Source: Lachnospiraceae bacterium (GTDB lineage Bacteria; Bacillota_A; Clostridia; Lachnospirales; Lachnospiraceae). Taken from it: 8,621 bases of DNA. Positions within the stretch are counted from its first letter, which is position 1, and the number at the start of each line of letters is the position of its first letter. The notes beneath the pieces are model-generated. The model was not told the origin of the DNA and ran no database searches. It saw nothing but the letters and a program-made list of their open reading frames with translations. The translations under genes were made by a program, and so were the position numbers. This document shows, in pieces, positions 1 through 6,757 of this stretch. The stretch lies in the NCBI GenBank assembly GCA_017540915.1, contig JAFYAD010000201.1, forward strand, positions 1 to 8,621, written 5' to 3'.

Positions 1-9
1 ATACAACAT
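1..9 (-). CDS. Possible first codons of the next operon gene (partial)
   Basis: Downstream of the flhG stop the minus strand reads AGAGG, then 11 nt, then ATG TTG TAT running off the left edge, which would begin a protein Met-Leu-Tyr. The weak Shine-Dalgarno-like AGAGG and the tight packing of the operon make this a plausible start. In clostridial flagellar operons flhG is commonly followed by a PilZ-domain or chemotaxis gene, but three codons cannot identify a product. The 41 bases between it and flhG show no hairpin or terminator, so transcription probably continues. Confidence 0.3.
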
Positions 10-50
10 CCGGCTTATCGCCTCTACTTCAATATCCGACAGTCAAAATC

Positions 51-956
51 TCATCTGCCAAAAAGTCCCGAGATCAGTCCCGCGATCCCCCTTGACATAT
101 TGTAATATGAATACTCCCCGCTCAGGAGATTACCCGCAATACATTCATATGCCTTTGATTCCGGCGCCTTCGGCGCATGCAAAGATACCGCTTTCTGCGC
201 TCTTATGGCTGCATCTATGGCCGGATCCTGCGGCACGAGCCCAAGATAATTGAGAGAGCCGCCCAAAAACCTGTCCACCACCGTGTTCAGCTTTTGATAA
301 ACCGCATCCCCGTCCTCCGATGATGTGGCGCGGTTCGCTATAACATTGACTTTGGCATTTGTCCTGTCAAACTTCGGACTCTTATATAATGTCTTCAGCA
401 GTGAATAAGAATCAGTCAGCGAGCTGGGCTCCGGCGTGGATACCAGTATTATCTCCGAGCTTGCAAACACAAACTCCATAACCTGATCCGAAATTCCCGC
501 CCCCGTATCTATCAATATGATATCTGCCATGGAATCCAGCTGAGCCAGATTTTTCACCAGATAGATCACCTGATCTTTTGATATATTGGAAAGCCCCACA
601 ACGCCTGAACCTCCGGATATAAAACCGATATCCAAAGGGCCCGGAGTTATAACGTCCTTTATACTCATACCTCTGAATATGACATCCGAGAGAATGTGGG
701 AAGGTATGGCTCCGAACATAACCTCCACGTTGGCAAGCCCTATGTCTGCATCAAAGATGATGACTTTCTTTCCCTTCTTAGAAAACTGTACCGCAAGGTT
801 TACTGTGGTATTGGATTTTCCCACACCGCCTTTCCCGCTGGTGACAGTAATGACCCTGGCATGCCCGGATGCCGGATCCGCAGTATTGGCAACTGCATTT
901 GCATTCGCAGCATTCCGCTGTTTGATGATGTTTCTCAGATTGGAAGCCTGATCCAT
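51..956 (-). CDS. flhG: FlhG (YlxH/FleN), MinD-like ATPase controlling flagellar number
   Basis: A 301-residue P-loop ATPase of the MinD/ParA (SIMIBI) class that acts with FlhF at the membrane to set flagellar number and placement. Visible motifs: a deviant Walker A, GKGGVGKSN, at about residues 41-49; DADIGLANVE at about 69-78; the switch II segment DTGAG at about 150-154; TPEP at about 174-177; and a C-terminal amphipathic stretch, GIAGLISGLFGR, resembling the MinD membrane-targeting helix. I chose the ATG at 956 over an in-frame GTG at 977 because GGAGGTGAG lies 4 nt upstream of that ATG and because the protein then begins Met-DQASNLR. This matches the N-terminal DQAxxLR motif known in FlhG to stimulate the FlhF GTPase. 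It follows flhF by one base, so translation is likely coupled. It is full length with all key residues present. Confidence 0.96.
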   Translation of the reverse strand: MDQASNLRNIIKQRNAANANAVANTADPASGHARVITVTSGKGGVGKSNTTVNLAVQFSKKGKKVIIFDADIGLANVEVMFGAIPSHILSDVIFRGMSIKDVITPGPLDIGFISGGSGVVGLSNISKDQVIYLVKNLAQLDSMADIILIDTGAGISDQVMEFVFASSEIILVSTPEPSSLTDSYSLLKTLYKSPKFDRTNAKVNVIANRATSSEDGDAVYQKLNTVVDRFLGGSLNYLGLVPQDPAIDAAIRAQKAVSLHAPKAPESKAYECIAGNLLSGEYSYYNMSRGIAGLISGLFGR

Positions 957-957
957 A

Positions 958-2340
958 TTACTCACCTCCGTTATCACCGCCGAGCAGCGCTTTTACCGTT
1001 GCCTGCGTATCGAACACGGAAATGTCGTCAGGAACATTCTGTCCGTTTGTGACATAGGAAATCGATGAACCGGTATACTGGCTGATATTGTAAAGATTTC
1101 CGTAGACATCGGTCTCATCGAGTTTGGTAAATATCAGCGAGTAATCGGATATCTGCCTGTATGTATCGCATATTTCCTTAAGATCCCTGTATTTGGTGAC
1201 CAGTGACAGCACAAGATACACTGTCACATCCAAACCGGCGGGCACATTTTTAATGAGTTCCGCCGTATCTTCCTTTTGGGATGTGTTCTTGTGTGAAAAA
1301 CCTGCCGTATCCACGAAGATCATGTCATAGTTTCTGAATTCCTCTATGGCTACATACAGCTCTTCCGGCTTATAGATAATGTTCAGCGGCGCTTCCAGGA
1401 TATTGGCATATGTCTTCAGCTGGTCCGCTGCAGCTATCCTGTATGTATCCGCCGACAGAAATGCCACGCTCTTTCCCTCGCCGACTTTATATCGGGATGC
1501 GATCTTAGCTATGGTCGTGGTCTTACCGACACCCGTAGGTCCTATAAAAAATACGATCTTCGGCTTTTTGCCTTCGGTCTCTATCTCCCTGGTATCACCA
1601 AAGTTGAGTACCATCTTCTGATATACATTGGACAAGATATGGTCTATTGATGAGCTTCCCCTTATGACCTTCATGAGATCGTCCAGAAGCTTGTTGATAT
1701 AGCGCTCGTCAACCTCATTGTTTAGCAATATCCTGTACAAAGTCTTGATGAACGCAGGGTTTTCACCCTCGCGCAAACCGTTGTCTTCCGTGAATTTGTG
1801 GTCATATCCCGTAAAAGTTTCATTTTTGGGTTTCTGTCTGGAATCCTCAGCCAGAGTCTGTTCCAAAAGATTCTGAAGGTTTCCGAGCCTTTCCTCAATA
1901 TAATCCGTTTCAGACATTATGTCATTCTGCGAATGAGTGGGAACCTTGTCCGTGACTGTTTTTTGCCCCGTTAAAACCTCCGTCTTTGCCGTGTCTGCCT
2001 TCCTCTTATTGGTGTATGTGATGCTCTCCGCAGGCTTATAGGCCGTATCATGAAGATCATTCAATGACAGCTCCTCATCCGCGGAAAGATCTATGGTTCC
2101 TTCTTTTACAGCAATCTCAGACGGTTTTGACACTGTCCTCGGCGTGACAGCGGCAGAAACAGCAGTATTTCTCTCATCCAAAGCAGCCGTGACCTCGTAC
2201 ATGCTGGTCTTTAAAAAACCGAAAAGTCCCTTCGGCTTCACCACCCTGGTGCTCATGATCAAAACATCCTGCCCCATTTTCTCCTTTGCAAGAGCGATCG
2301 CTTCCTCTTCAGTTTTTCCCTGAAACTTGTTTATGGTCAT
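958..2340 (-). CDS. flhF: FlhF, SRP-type GTPase for flagellar placement
   Basis: A 460-residue signal-recognition-particle-family GTPase (related to Ffh and FtsY) that helps place the flagellar base at the membrane. The N-terminal B domain starts with MTINKFQGKTEEEAI, typical of FlhF. A low-conservation charged linker runs from about residue 50 to 195. A helical N region (about 195-255) and the G domain follow. G-domain motifs: P-loop GPTGVGKTTT at 267-276, DTYRIAAADQL at 298-308, DTAG at 344-347, TKLD at 405-408, and the closing GQNVPDD at 433-439. All nucleotide-binding elements are intact, so it should be active. Its ATG directly abuts the flhA TAA (TAAATG) and only a weak GGTGA-like site lies within the flhA end, which suggests translational coupling to flhA. 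FlhG immediately downstream is its expected GTPase activator. Confidence 0.97.
   Translation of the reverse strand: MTINKFQGKTEEEAIALAKEKMGQDVLIMSTRVVKPKGLFGFLKTSMYEVTAALDERNTAVSAAVTPRTVSKPSEIAVKEGTIDLSADEELSLNDLHDTAYKPAESITYTNKRKADTAKTEVLTGQKTVTDKVPTHSQNDIMSETDYIEERLGNLQNLLEQTLAEDSRQKPKNETFTGYDHKFTEDNGLREGENPAFIKTLYRILLNNEVDERYINKLLDDLMKVIRGSSSIDHILSNVYQKMVLNFGDTREIETEGKKPKIVFFIGPTGVGKTTTIAKIASRYKVGEGKSVAFLSADTYRIAAADQLKTYANILEAPLNIIYKPEELYVAIEEFRNYDMIFVDTAGFSHKNTSQKEDTAELIKNVPAGLDVTVYLVLSLVTKYRDLKEICDTYRQISDYSLIFTKLDETDVYGNLYNISQYTGSSISYVTNGQNVPDDISVFDTQATVKALLGGDNGGE
961..969 (-). promoter_or_regulatory. Strong ribosome binding site that decides the flhG start
   Basis: The minus strand reads GGAGGTGAG followed by TAAT and ATG (956-954). 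The TAA inside TAAT is the flhF stop codon (958-960). The GGAGG core is 8 nt from the ATG, an ideal spacing. The alternative in-frame GTG at 977 lies upstream of this site and has no comparable signal, so the RBS favours the shorter reading frame. Confidence 0.85.
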
Positions 2341-4392
2341 TTAGCAGGTCACCATCCCAACTGACTGTAATGAAACATCCGAATCAACCTCGTTGTATGA
2401 TATTACGATAAGATCCGGGTAATAATCCTTTGTAATGCTCTTGTAGTACATTCTCACAATAGGGCTTGTGATGATGATGGCGTTCTCTCCGAGATCCTCC
2501 ATCTTTTTGATCTGCTCCCCTGTAGCATCGATAATGGCTTTAGTGCGTTCCGGATCAAGAGCGATATACGCTCCCTGCTCGGACTGCTTGACAGATGCCA
2601 TGATCTCCTGCTCTATCTTGGGATCGAGAGTTATGACATTGGTGGCATCTCCCGATTGAACGAAGTATTTGTTGGAGGTGGCACGCTTAAGATTCTGTCT
2701 TACATATTCCGTCAAAACATCAGTATCTCTGGTGACCACCGCCCTGTCGGCCAGGGTTTCGAATATGGTCAGAAGATCCCTTATGGAAATCCCCTCTCTC
2801 AAAAGATTCTGTAAAACCTTCTGGATCTCGCCTATACCCAAAAGCTTCGGTACAAGCTCATCAACCAGAACATGATTTGTCTCCTTGATAGTGTCCACAA
2901 GATTCTGTACATCCTGCCGTGTCAGAAGGTCGGCAATATTTCTCCTGATAACCGCTGTCAGGTGGGTTGCGATGATGGAAGGCGGATCCACAACCGTATA
3001 TCCAAGGCTCTCCGCGCGCTCCCTCTGACTCTCGGTGATCCACAATGCATCAAGTCCGAATGAAGGTTCCTGGGTTGGTATACCTGTTATAGGTTCCTCC
3101 ACAAATCCCGGATCCATGGCCATATAGTGGTCGAACATTATCTCGCCCTGCGCCACCTGCATATCTTTTATCTTGATGACATACTGGTTGGGATTGAGCT
3201 GGATATTATCCCTGAGTCTTATGATGGGGACCACAGTACCAAGTTCGAGAGCTATCTGTCTACGGATCATGACCACACGATCCAGAAGGTCTCCTCCCTG
3301 ATTGACATCGGCAAGGGGGATGATACCGTAACCGAACTCCAGTTTTATGGGATCCACGTTCAAAAGGGATACCACGTTCTCGGGACGTCTGATCTCCTCT
3401 GCCTCCGTCTCTGCGGTGGCGGTCTCCTCCTCTATCTTTTCAACGGCAAGATCCGTGCTCATGCTGCGGCCTGCCAGTATGAACACCGTGCCGAGTCCGG
3501 CAAATATAACGAACCTAAGAGGTGTGGTAACTCCCAGGAATATGAGCGCCGCGCCAACCATAAACAACACCTTCGGAACACCGAAAAGCTGTTTTATCAG
3601 TACCTTCGAGAAATCCGCTTCCTTGGACGCTTTTGTGACCAGGATACCTGTCGCCAAAGATATAACCAGTGAAGGTATCTGGGAGCAAAGGCCGTCACCT
3701 ATCGTGAGAAGACCGAATTCCTGTATAGCCGGAACCACTTCCATGCCTCTGATGACACCCATTACGGTACCGCCCACCAGGTTTATGGCTGTGATGATGA
3801 GACCGGCTGTGGCATCTCCTTTTACGTACTTGGTAGCACCGTCCATGGATCCAAAGAAGGATGACTCCTCCTGGATCTTGTCTCGCCTGCGCTTGGCTTC
3901 GGCATCATCGATGGCACCGGTGTTAAGGTCTGCATCAATAGCCATCTGTTTACCGGGCATGGCATCCAGCGTAAATCTGGCAGTAACCTCCGATACACGC
4001 TCGGAACCTTTGTTGATAACCACAAACTGCACTATGATCAGAACTATAAATATGATGGCGCCGATCACAAGATCACCGCCGCCCACGAATCCTCCGAAAG
4101 TACGCACAACGTTTCCGGGGTCACCGGTGGTGAGTATCAGTCTTGTGGAAGATACGTTCAGAGAGATCCTGAATATGGTGGTAAACAAAAGAAGCGTCGG
4201 AAAAAATGACATCTCCAAAACCTCTTTTGCAAAAAGGCAGTTAAACAATATGACCAAAGCTATGGAGATATTGATGCCCAGCAAAATATCCAGCATGAAA
4301 CTCGGGATGGGAATGATAAAGAACATAATAGCAGCCATAAGATATATGGCCACGCCATAATCGGCTATATTAAGTCTCTTCAGGAAACTCAT
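2341..4392 (-). CDS. flhA: FlhA, flagellar type III export gate protein
   Basis: A 683-residue inner-membrane component of the flagellar type III secretion apparatus, normal length for the family. Its cytoplasmic ring docks chaperone-substrate complexes and the membrane part is linked to proton-driven export. The first ~310 residues hold about eight hydrophobic segments. The FHIPEP-family signature DAMPGKQMAIDADLN sits at residues 143-157, in the conserved cytoplasmic loop, and includes acidic residues (D143, D153, D155) in the region implicated in proton coupling. An acidic linker (about 312-340, EKIEEETATAETEAEE) leads to the soluble C-terminal domain (about 341-683). The start is supported by AAGGAGGG, with GGAGG 9 nt before the ATG. 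A 36-base gap separates it from flhB, and flhF begins directly after its stop. The protein ends in Cys. No truncation or frameshift is seen. Confidence 0.98.
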   Translation of the reverse strand: MSFLKRLNIADYGVAIYLMAAIMFFIIPIPSFMLDILLGINISIALVILFNCLFAKEVLEMSFFPTLLLFTTIFRISLNVSSTRLILTTGDPGNVVRTFGGFVGGGDLVIGAIIFIVLIIVQFVVINKGSERVSEVTARFTLDAMPGKQMAIDADLNTGAIDDAEAKRRRDKIQEESSFFGSMDGATKYVKGDATAGLIITAINLVGGTVMGVIRGMEVVPAIQEFGLLTIGDGLCSQIPSLVISLATGILVTKASKEADFSKVLIKQLFGVPKVLFMVGAALIFLGVTTPLRFVIFAGLGTVFILAGRSMSTDLAVEKIEEETATAETEAEEIRRPENVVSLLNVDPIKLEFGYGIIPLADVNQGGDLLDRVVMIRRQIALELGTVVPIIRLRDNIQLNPNQYVIKIKDMQVAQGEIMFDHYMAMDPGFVEEPITGIPTQEPSFGLDALWITESQRERAESLGYTVVDPPSIIATHLTAVIRRNIADLLTRQDVQNLVDTIKETNHVLVDELVPKLLGIGEIQKVLQNLLREGISIRDLLTIFETLADRAVVTRDTDVLTEYVRQNLKRATSNKYFVQSGDATNVITLDPKIEQEIMASVKQSEQGAYIALDPERTKAIIDATGEQIKKMEDLGENAIIITSPIVRMYYKSITKDYYPDLIVISYNEVDSDVSLQSVGMVTC

Positions 4393-4400
4393 CTCCCAAT

Positions 4401-4408
4401 CCCTCCTT
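4401..4408 (-). promoter_or_regulatory. Ribosome binding site of flhA
   Basis: The minus strand reads AAGGAGGG, then ATTGGGAG and the flhA ATG. This is one of the strongest Shine-Dalgarno matches in the window and lies in the 36-base gap after flhB. It fits independent initiation of flhA rather than coupling to flhB. Confidence 0.75.
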
Positions 4409-4428
4409 CCTTAAGGTTTTATTTCATA

Positions 4429-5595
4429 CTATTTCACGCTTCCCTGCGGAAGTTTGTTATTCTTGGCGTAAACGTAAGCCAGTATCTCGGCAACCGCCTC
4501 GTAAAGATCGGGTGTTATGGCCTGATCAACTGCTATATTGGCGTAGAGCATACGAGCCAGCGGTTTGTTTTCAACGATCTCTACTCCGTTCTCCCTGGCG
4601 ATCTCCTTTATCTTCTGTGCCACGTAATCCGCGCCCTTAGCCGTGACCTTCGGCGCAGCCTCGCTTCCGTCCGCAGGTCTTCCCTCGTATTTGAGCGCAA
4701 CGGCATAATGCGTGGGATTCGTGATGACAACATCGGCTTTCGGAACATTTTGCATCATACGCCTTCTGCTGGCCTGCTGCATCCTCTGGCGCTGCTGTCC
4801 TTTTATATGGGGATCTCCTTCGGAGTTCTTCATCTCGTCCTTGATCTCCTGTTTGGTCATCATCATATCATCATGGAACTTTTTGCGCTGATATATGAAA
4901 TCGACCACTGCTATGATGGCATAGATCAGGCTGATACGGATCCCCACATCTATCACCAGATTACAGGTATCCGCAATAGCCTGATTAAGTGAAAGATCGT
5001 ATAAAATAAAGATTTCCGCTATCCGTTCCCTTATCATAGTGAAGGCTACCACAAATATCAGTACTACCTTCACGATGGACTTGAAAAGTTCAAACAGCGT
5101 ATTCATGGAGAAAATACGCTTGAAGCCGTTTATCGGGTTAAACTTGTCAAGCTTGGGCTGCAACGGCTTTGTGGTGACCTTCCATTTGACCTGCAAAAGA
5201 TCCGACAAAAACGCTATAACGAATCCCATTATCAGGAAGGGCAGACCTATCATTATCACCCGCCCCGACGCATAGCGAAGATAATACATGGCAGTCACCT
5301 CAGTGAACTCCTTCGCATTGGCAGTATCCGCAATATTGCCGTATACCGCCGAAAAAATACCTGTCATGTTATTTCCCAGAAAAGTCCCCAGGGCTCTTAA
5401 AGATATGAAAAGCCCCAGCAGAGACGCCGCCATGGGTATCTCCCTGCTCTTGGCGACCTGCCCTTCGCTCCTTGCATCACTCAGCTTTTTGCTGGTAGGC
5501 TCCTCGGTTTTCTCACCTCCGGGACCGTCCTTTGCGAAAAACTGCAGGTCCAGTATAAATAATGTCTTTATATCACCGGTATCTGCTGTATTCAT
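4429..5595 (-). CDS. flhB: FlhB, export apparatus substrate-specificity switch
   Basis: A 388-residue export-gate protein that switches secretion from rod/hook to filament substrates after self-cleavage. Seen: an N-terminal segment LQFFAKDGPGGEKTEEPTSKK followed by DARSEGQVAKSRE (the family's N-terminal signature); about four hydrophobic segments (roughly 55-75, 112-135, 172-190, 210-234); a basic cytoplasmic linker with QRQRMQQASRRRMM; and the autocleavage site NPTH at 293-296 within VVITNPTHYAVALKY. Cleavage would fall between N293 and P294. The C-terminal domain continues through APKVTAKGAD and ENKPLARMLY to residue 388. The start lies 12 nt after the fliR stop, with no clear Shine-Dalgarno, so initiation may depend on reinitiation from fliR. 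The ~14 residues before LDLQFF are less conserved in the family, so the exact start is less sure than the identity. Confidence 0.97.
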   Translation of the reverse strand: MNTADTGDIKTLFILDLQFFAKDGPGGEKTEEPTSKKLSDARSEGQVAKSREIPMAASLLGLFISLRALGTFLGNNMTGIFSAVYGNIADTANAKEFTEVTAMYYLRYASGRVIMIGLPFLIMGFVIAFLSDLLQVKWKVTTKPLQPKLDKFNPINGFKRIFSMNTLFELFKSIVKVVLIFVVAFTMIRERIAEIFILYDLSLNQAIADTCNLVIDVGIRISLIYAIIAVVDFIYQRKKFHDDMMMTKQEIKDEMKNSEGDPHIKGQQRQRMQQASRRRMMQNVPKADVVITNPTHYAVALKYEGRPADGSEAAPKVTAKGADYVAQKIKEIARENGVEIVENKPLARMLYANIAVDQAITPDLYEAVAEILAYVYAKNNKLPQGSVK

Positions 5596-5607
5596 ATCAT
5601 CATAAAT

Positions 5608-6396
5608 TCATTCGACAGGCAGCATTGCTTTTATTACCGAGACCAGCATTTCCTTCATCTCACCTGTCAGCATATCCGTAACCTTTGGCAGTAAAAAAAT
5701 TGTCAGCATTATAACGATAAGTCCGGTCACTATCTTGATCTGCATACCTACCGCAAACATGTTCATCTGCGGCGCAACCTTGGCCATGATACCCAAAACC
5801 GAATTGAGCACCAGCATGCATGAAAAGATCGGCAGACTGATCCTGAACCCCAGTATAAAAAGGTTGGTCAGATAGCCCAGAAATGCTGACATCAGACCAT
5901 CCCAGTAAAAGTGGGTACCTGCCACGGGTATCAGCTCAAAAACATCTATAACGGCTCTTACAACATACTGATACATTCCTCCAGACAGTAACATCAGCAT
6001 TATGAGGTTATCATACATGGTACCGGTAACGGAGTTTTCCGACTGGGTCATGGGATTGTATTCCTGCGCCATGGAAAAACCCATATAAAGATCGATGAGA
6101 TGACCCGCAAAAGTTACAATGGCATCACAGATATATAGCGAAAAGCCCAGACAAAGCCCTGTCAGGACCTCCTTGCCGGCTATGACTCCGTATTCCATCT
6201 CTCCGCCGTACTCCAATCCCGTCTTCGGAATGTGCACATAGATCAGCAGCGAAATCACGGCAGATATCCCCACCTTCGTCCGCACGGGAACACCCTGCAG
6301 CCTGAAAAACGGCGCCACCGCAAAAAATGAAGCAACTCTCATAAGGATCAGCAGGAAATATTCAAAATTAACCAGAGAGAAGTTAAATTCCAGCAT
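5608..6396 (-). CDS. fliR: FliR, export gate membrane subunit
   Basis: A 262-residue integral membrane protein of normal family length. It joins FliP and FliQ in the helical core of the export gate inside the MS ring. The sequence is strongly hydrophobic throughout, with about six membrane-spanning stretches. It opens with the typical LILMRVASFFAVAPFF segment and has a conserved-looking GFSMAQEYNPMTQ region near the middle. The ATG at 6396 is preceded by GGGGTGAG at 6399-6406, close to ideal spacing, and lies 16 nt after the fliQ stop. flhB follows after 12 nt. The gene sits in the canonical fliPQR-flhB order. Nothing is missing or unusual. Confidence 0.96.
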   Translation of the reverse strand: MLEFNFSLVNFEYFLLILMRVASFFAVAPFFRLQGVPVRTKVGISAVISLLIYVHIPKTGLEYGGEMEYGVIAGKEVLTGLCLGFSLYICDAIVTFAGHLIDLYMGFSMAQEYNPMTQSENSVTGTMYDNLIMLMLLSGGMYQYVVRAVIDVFELIPVAGTHFYWDGLMSAFLGYLTNLFILGFRISLPIFSCMLVLNSVLGIMAKVAPQMNMFAVGMQIKIVTGLIVIMLTIFLLPKVTDMLTGEMKEMLVSVIKAMLPVE

Positions 6397-6412
6397 TTCT
6401 CACCCCGAATGC

Positions 6413-6682
6413 TCAGATATATAAGCTGAAATCCTGCCACAGATTTATCATGTAATCGGACATATTGCCTAACATCCATGATCCAAGCAGCATCAGGCAC
6501 AGGAATACGGCAATTATCTTTGGCACAAAGGTCAGTGTCTGCTCCTGTATTGATGTCACTGTCTGAAATATACTGACAATGAGACCGATGATAAGTGACA
6601 CCAATAGCGGCGGCAGAGCCGTCATGATGATAGTGTAATATGCCTCTCTTGAAATATCCAGTATCTGTCCTTCTGTAATCAT
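6413..6682 (-). CDS. fliQ: FliQ, small export gate membrane subunit
   Basis: An 89-residue protein with two hydrophobic helices (about residues 17-42 and 55-75) joined by the family's hallmark loop IQEQTLTFVPK. It packs around FliP and FliR in the export-gate complex. Length and motif match FliQ exactly. The start is supported by GAGGTG at 6690-6695, 7 nt before the ATG. A 75-base gap separates it from fliP, the widest gap in the operon. That gap holds a possible 17-codon ORF ending 3 nt before the fliQ ATG (separate entry). Confidence 0.97.
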   Translation of the reverse strand: MITEGQILDISREAYYTIIMTALPPLLVSLIIGLIVSIFQTVTSIQEQTLTFVPKIIAVFLCLMLLGSWMLGNMSDYMINLWQDFSLYI

Positions 6683-6685
6683 CTG

Positions 6686-6739
6686 TTAACACCTCATATC
6701 AGAGTCCCCAAAGCCCCGCAACCGTAAAAAGGATAGCAT
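6686..6739 (-). CDS. Candidate 17-codon ORF in the fliP-fliQ gap
   Basis: Within the 75-base gap the minus strand carries an ATG (6739-6737) preceded by GGGGAG with about 6 nt spacing. It opens a frame MLSFLRLRGFGDSDMRC that ends at TAA 6686-6688, only 3 nt before the fliQ start. The fliQ Shine-Dalgarno sits inside its last codons. It could be a coupling peptide that feeds ribosomes to fliQ, or a chance frame. I know of no family it belongs to, and at this length chance is the default explanation. Confidence 0.2.
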   Translation of the reverse strand: MLSFLRLRGFGDSDMRC

Positions 6740-6757
6740 ACAGCTCTCCCCGTCCTG

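Noticed and set aside
1..50. Possible terminator after flhG
   Set aside because: I could not find an inverted repeat followed by a T-run on the minus strand; a likely next start codon lies at 7-9 instead.
957..977. GTG start for flhG, giving seven extra residues
   Set aside because: No RBS supports it, and the ATG at 956 has an excellent one and yields the expected N-terminal motif.
3127..3672. 181-codon plus-strand frame
   Set aside because: Antisense to flhA; low-complexity His/Tyr/Arg-rich translation with no family resemblance.
3347..4360. 337-codon open frame on the plus strand
   Set aside because: It lies wholly antisense to flhA, whose protein is clearly recognisable with the FHIPEP signature. 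The antisense translation is rich in Ser/Pro/Met/Thr with no domain, typical of a shadow frame.
4393..4428. Minimal ATG-AAA-TAA frame and TGAAAT direct repeat between flhB and flhA
   Set aside because: Two codons and a six-base repeat in an AT-rich spacer are expected by chance; the gap is explained by the flhA RBS.
6348..6692. 114-codon minus-strand frame across fliQ
   Set aside because: It overlaps fliQ and the start of fliR in another frame. Both real proteins are strongly conserved, and this translation looks random.
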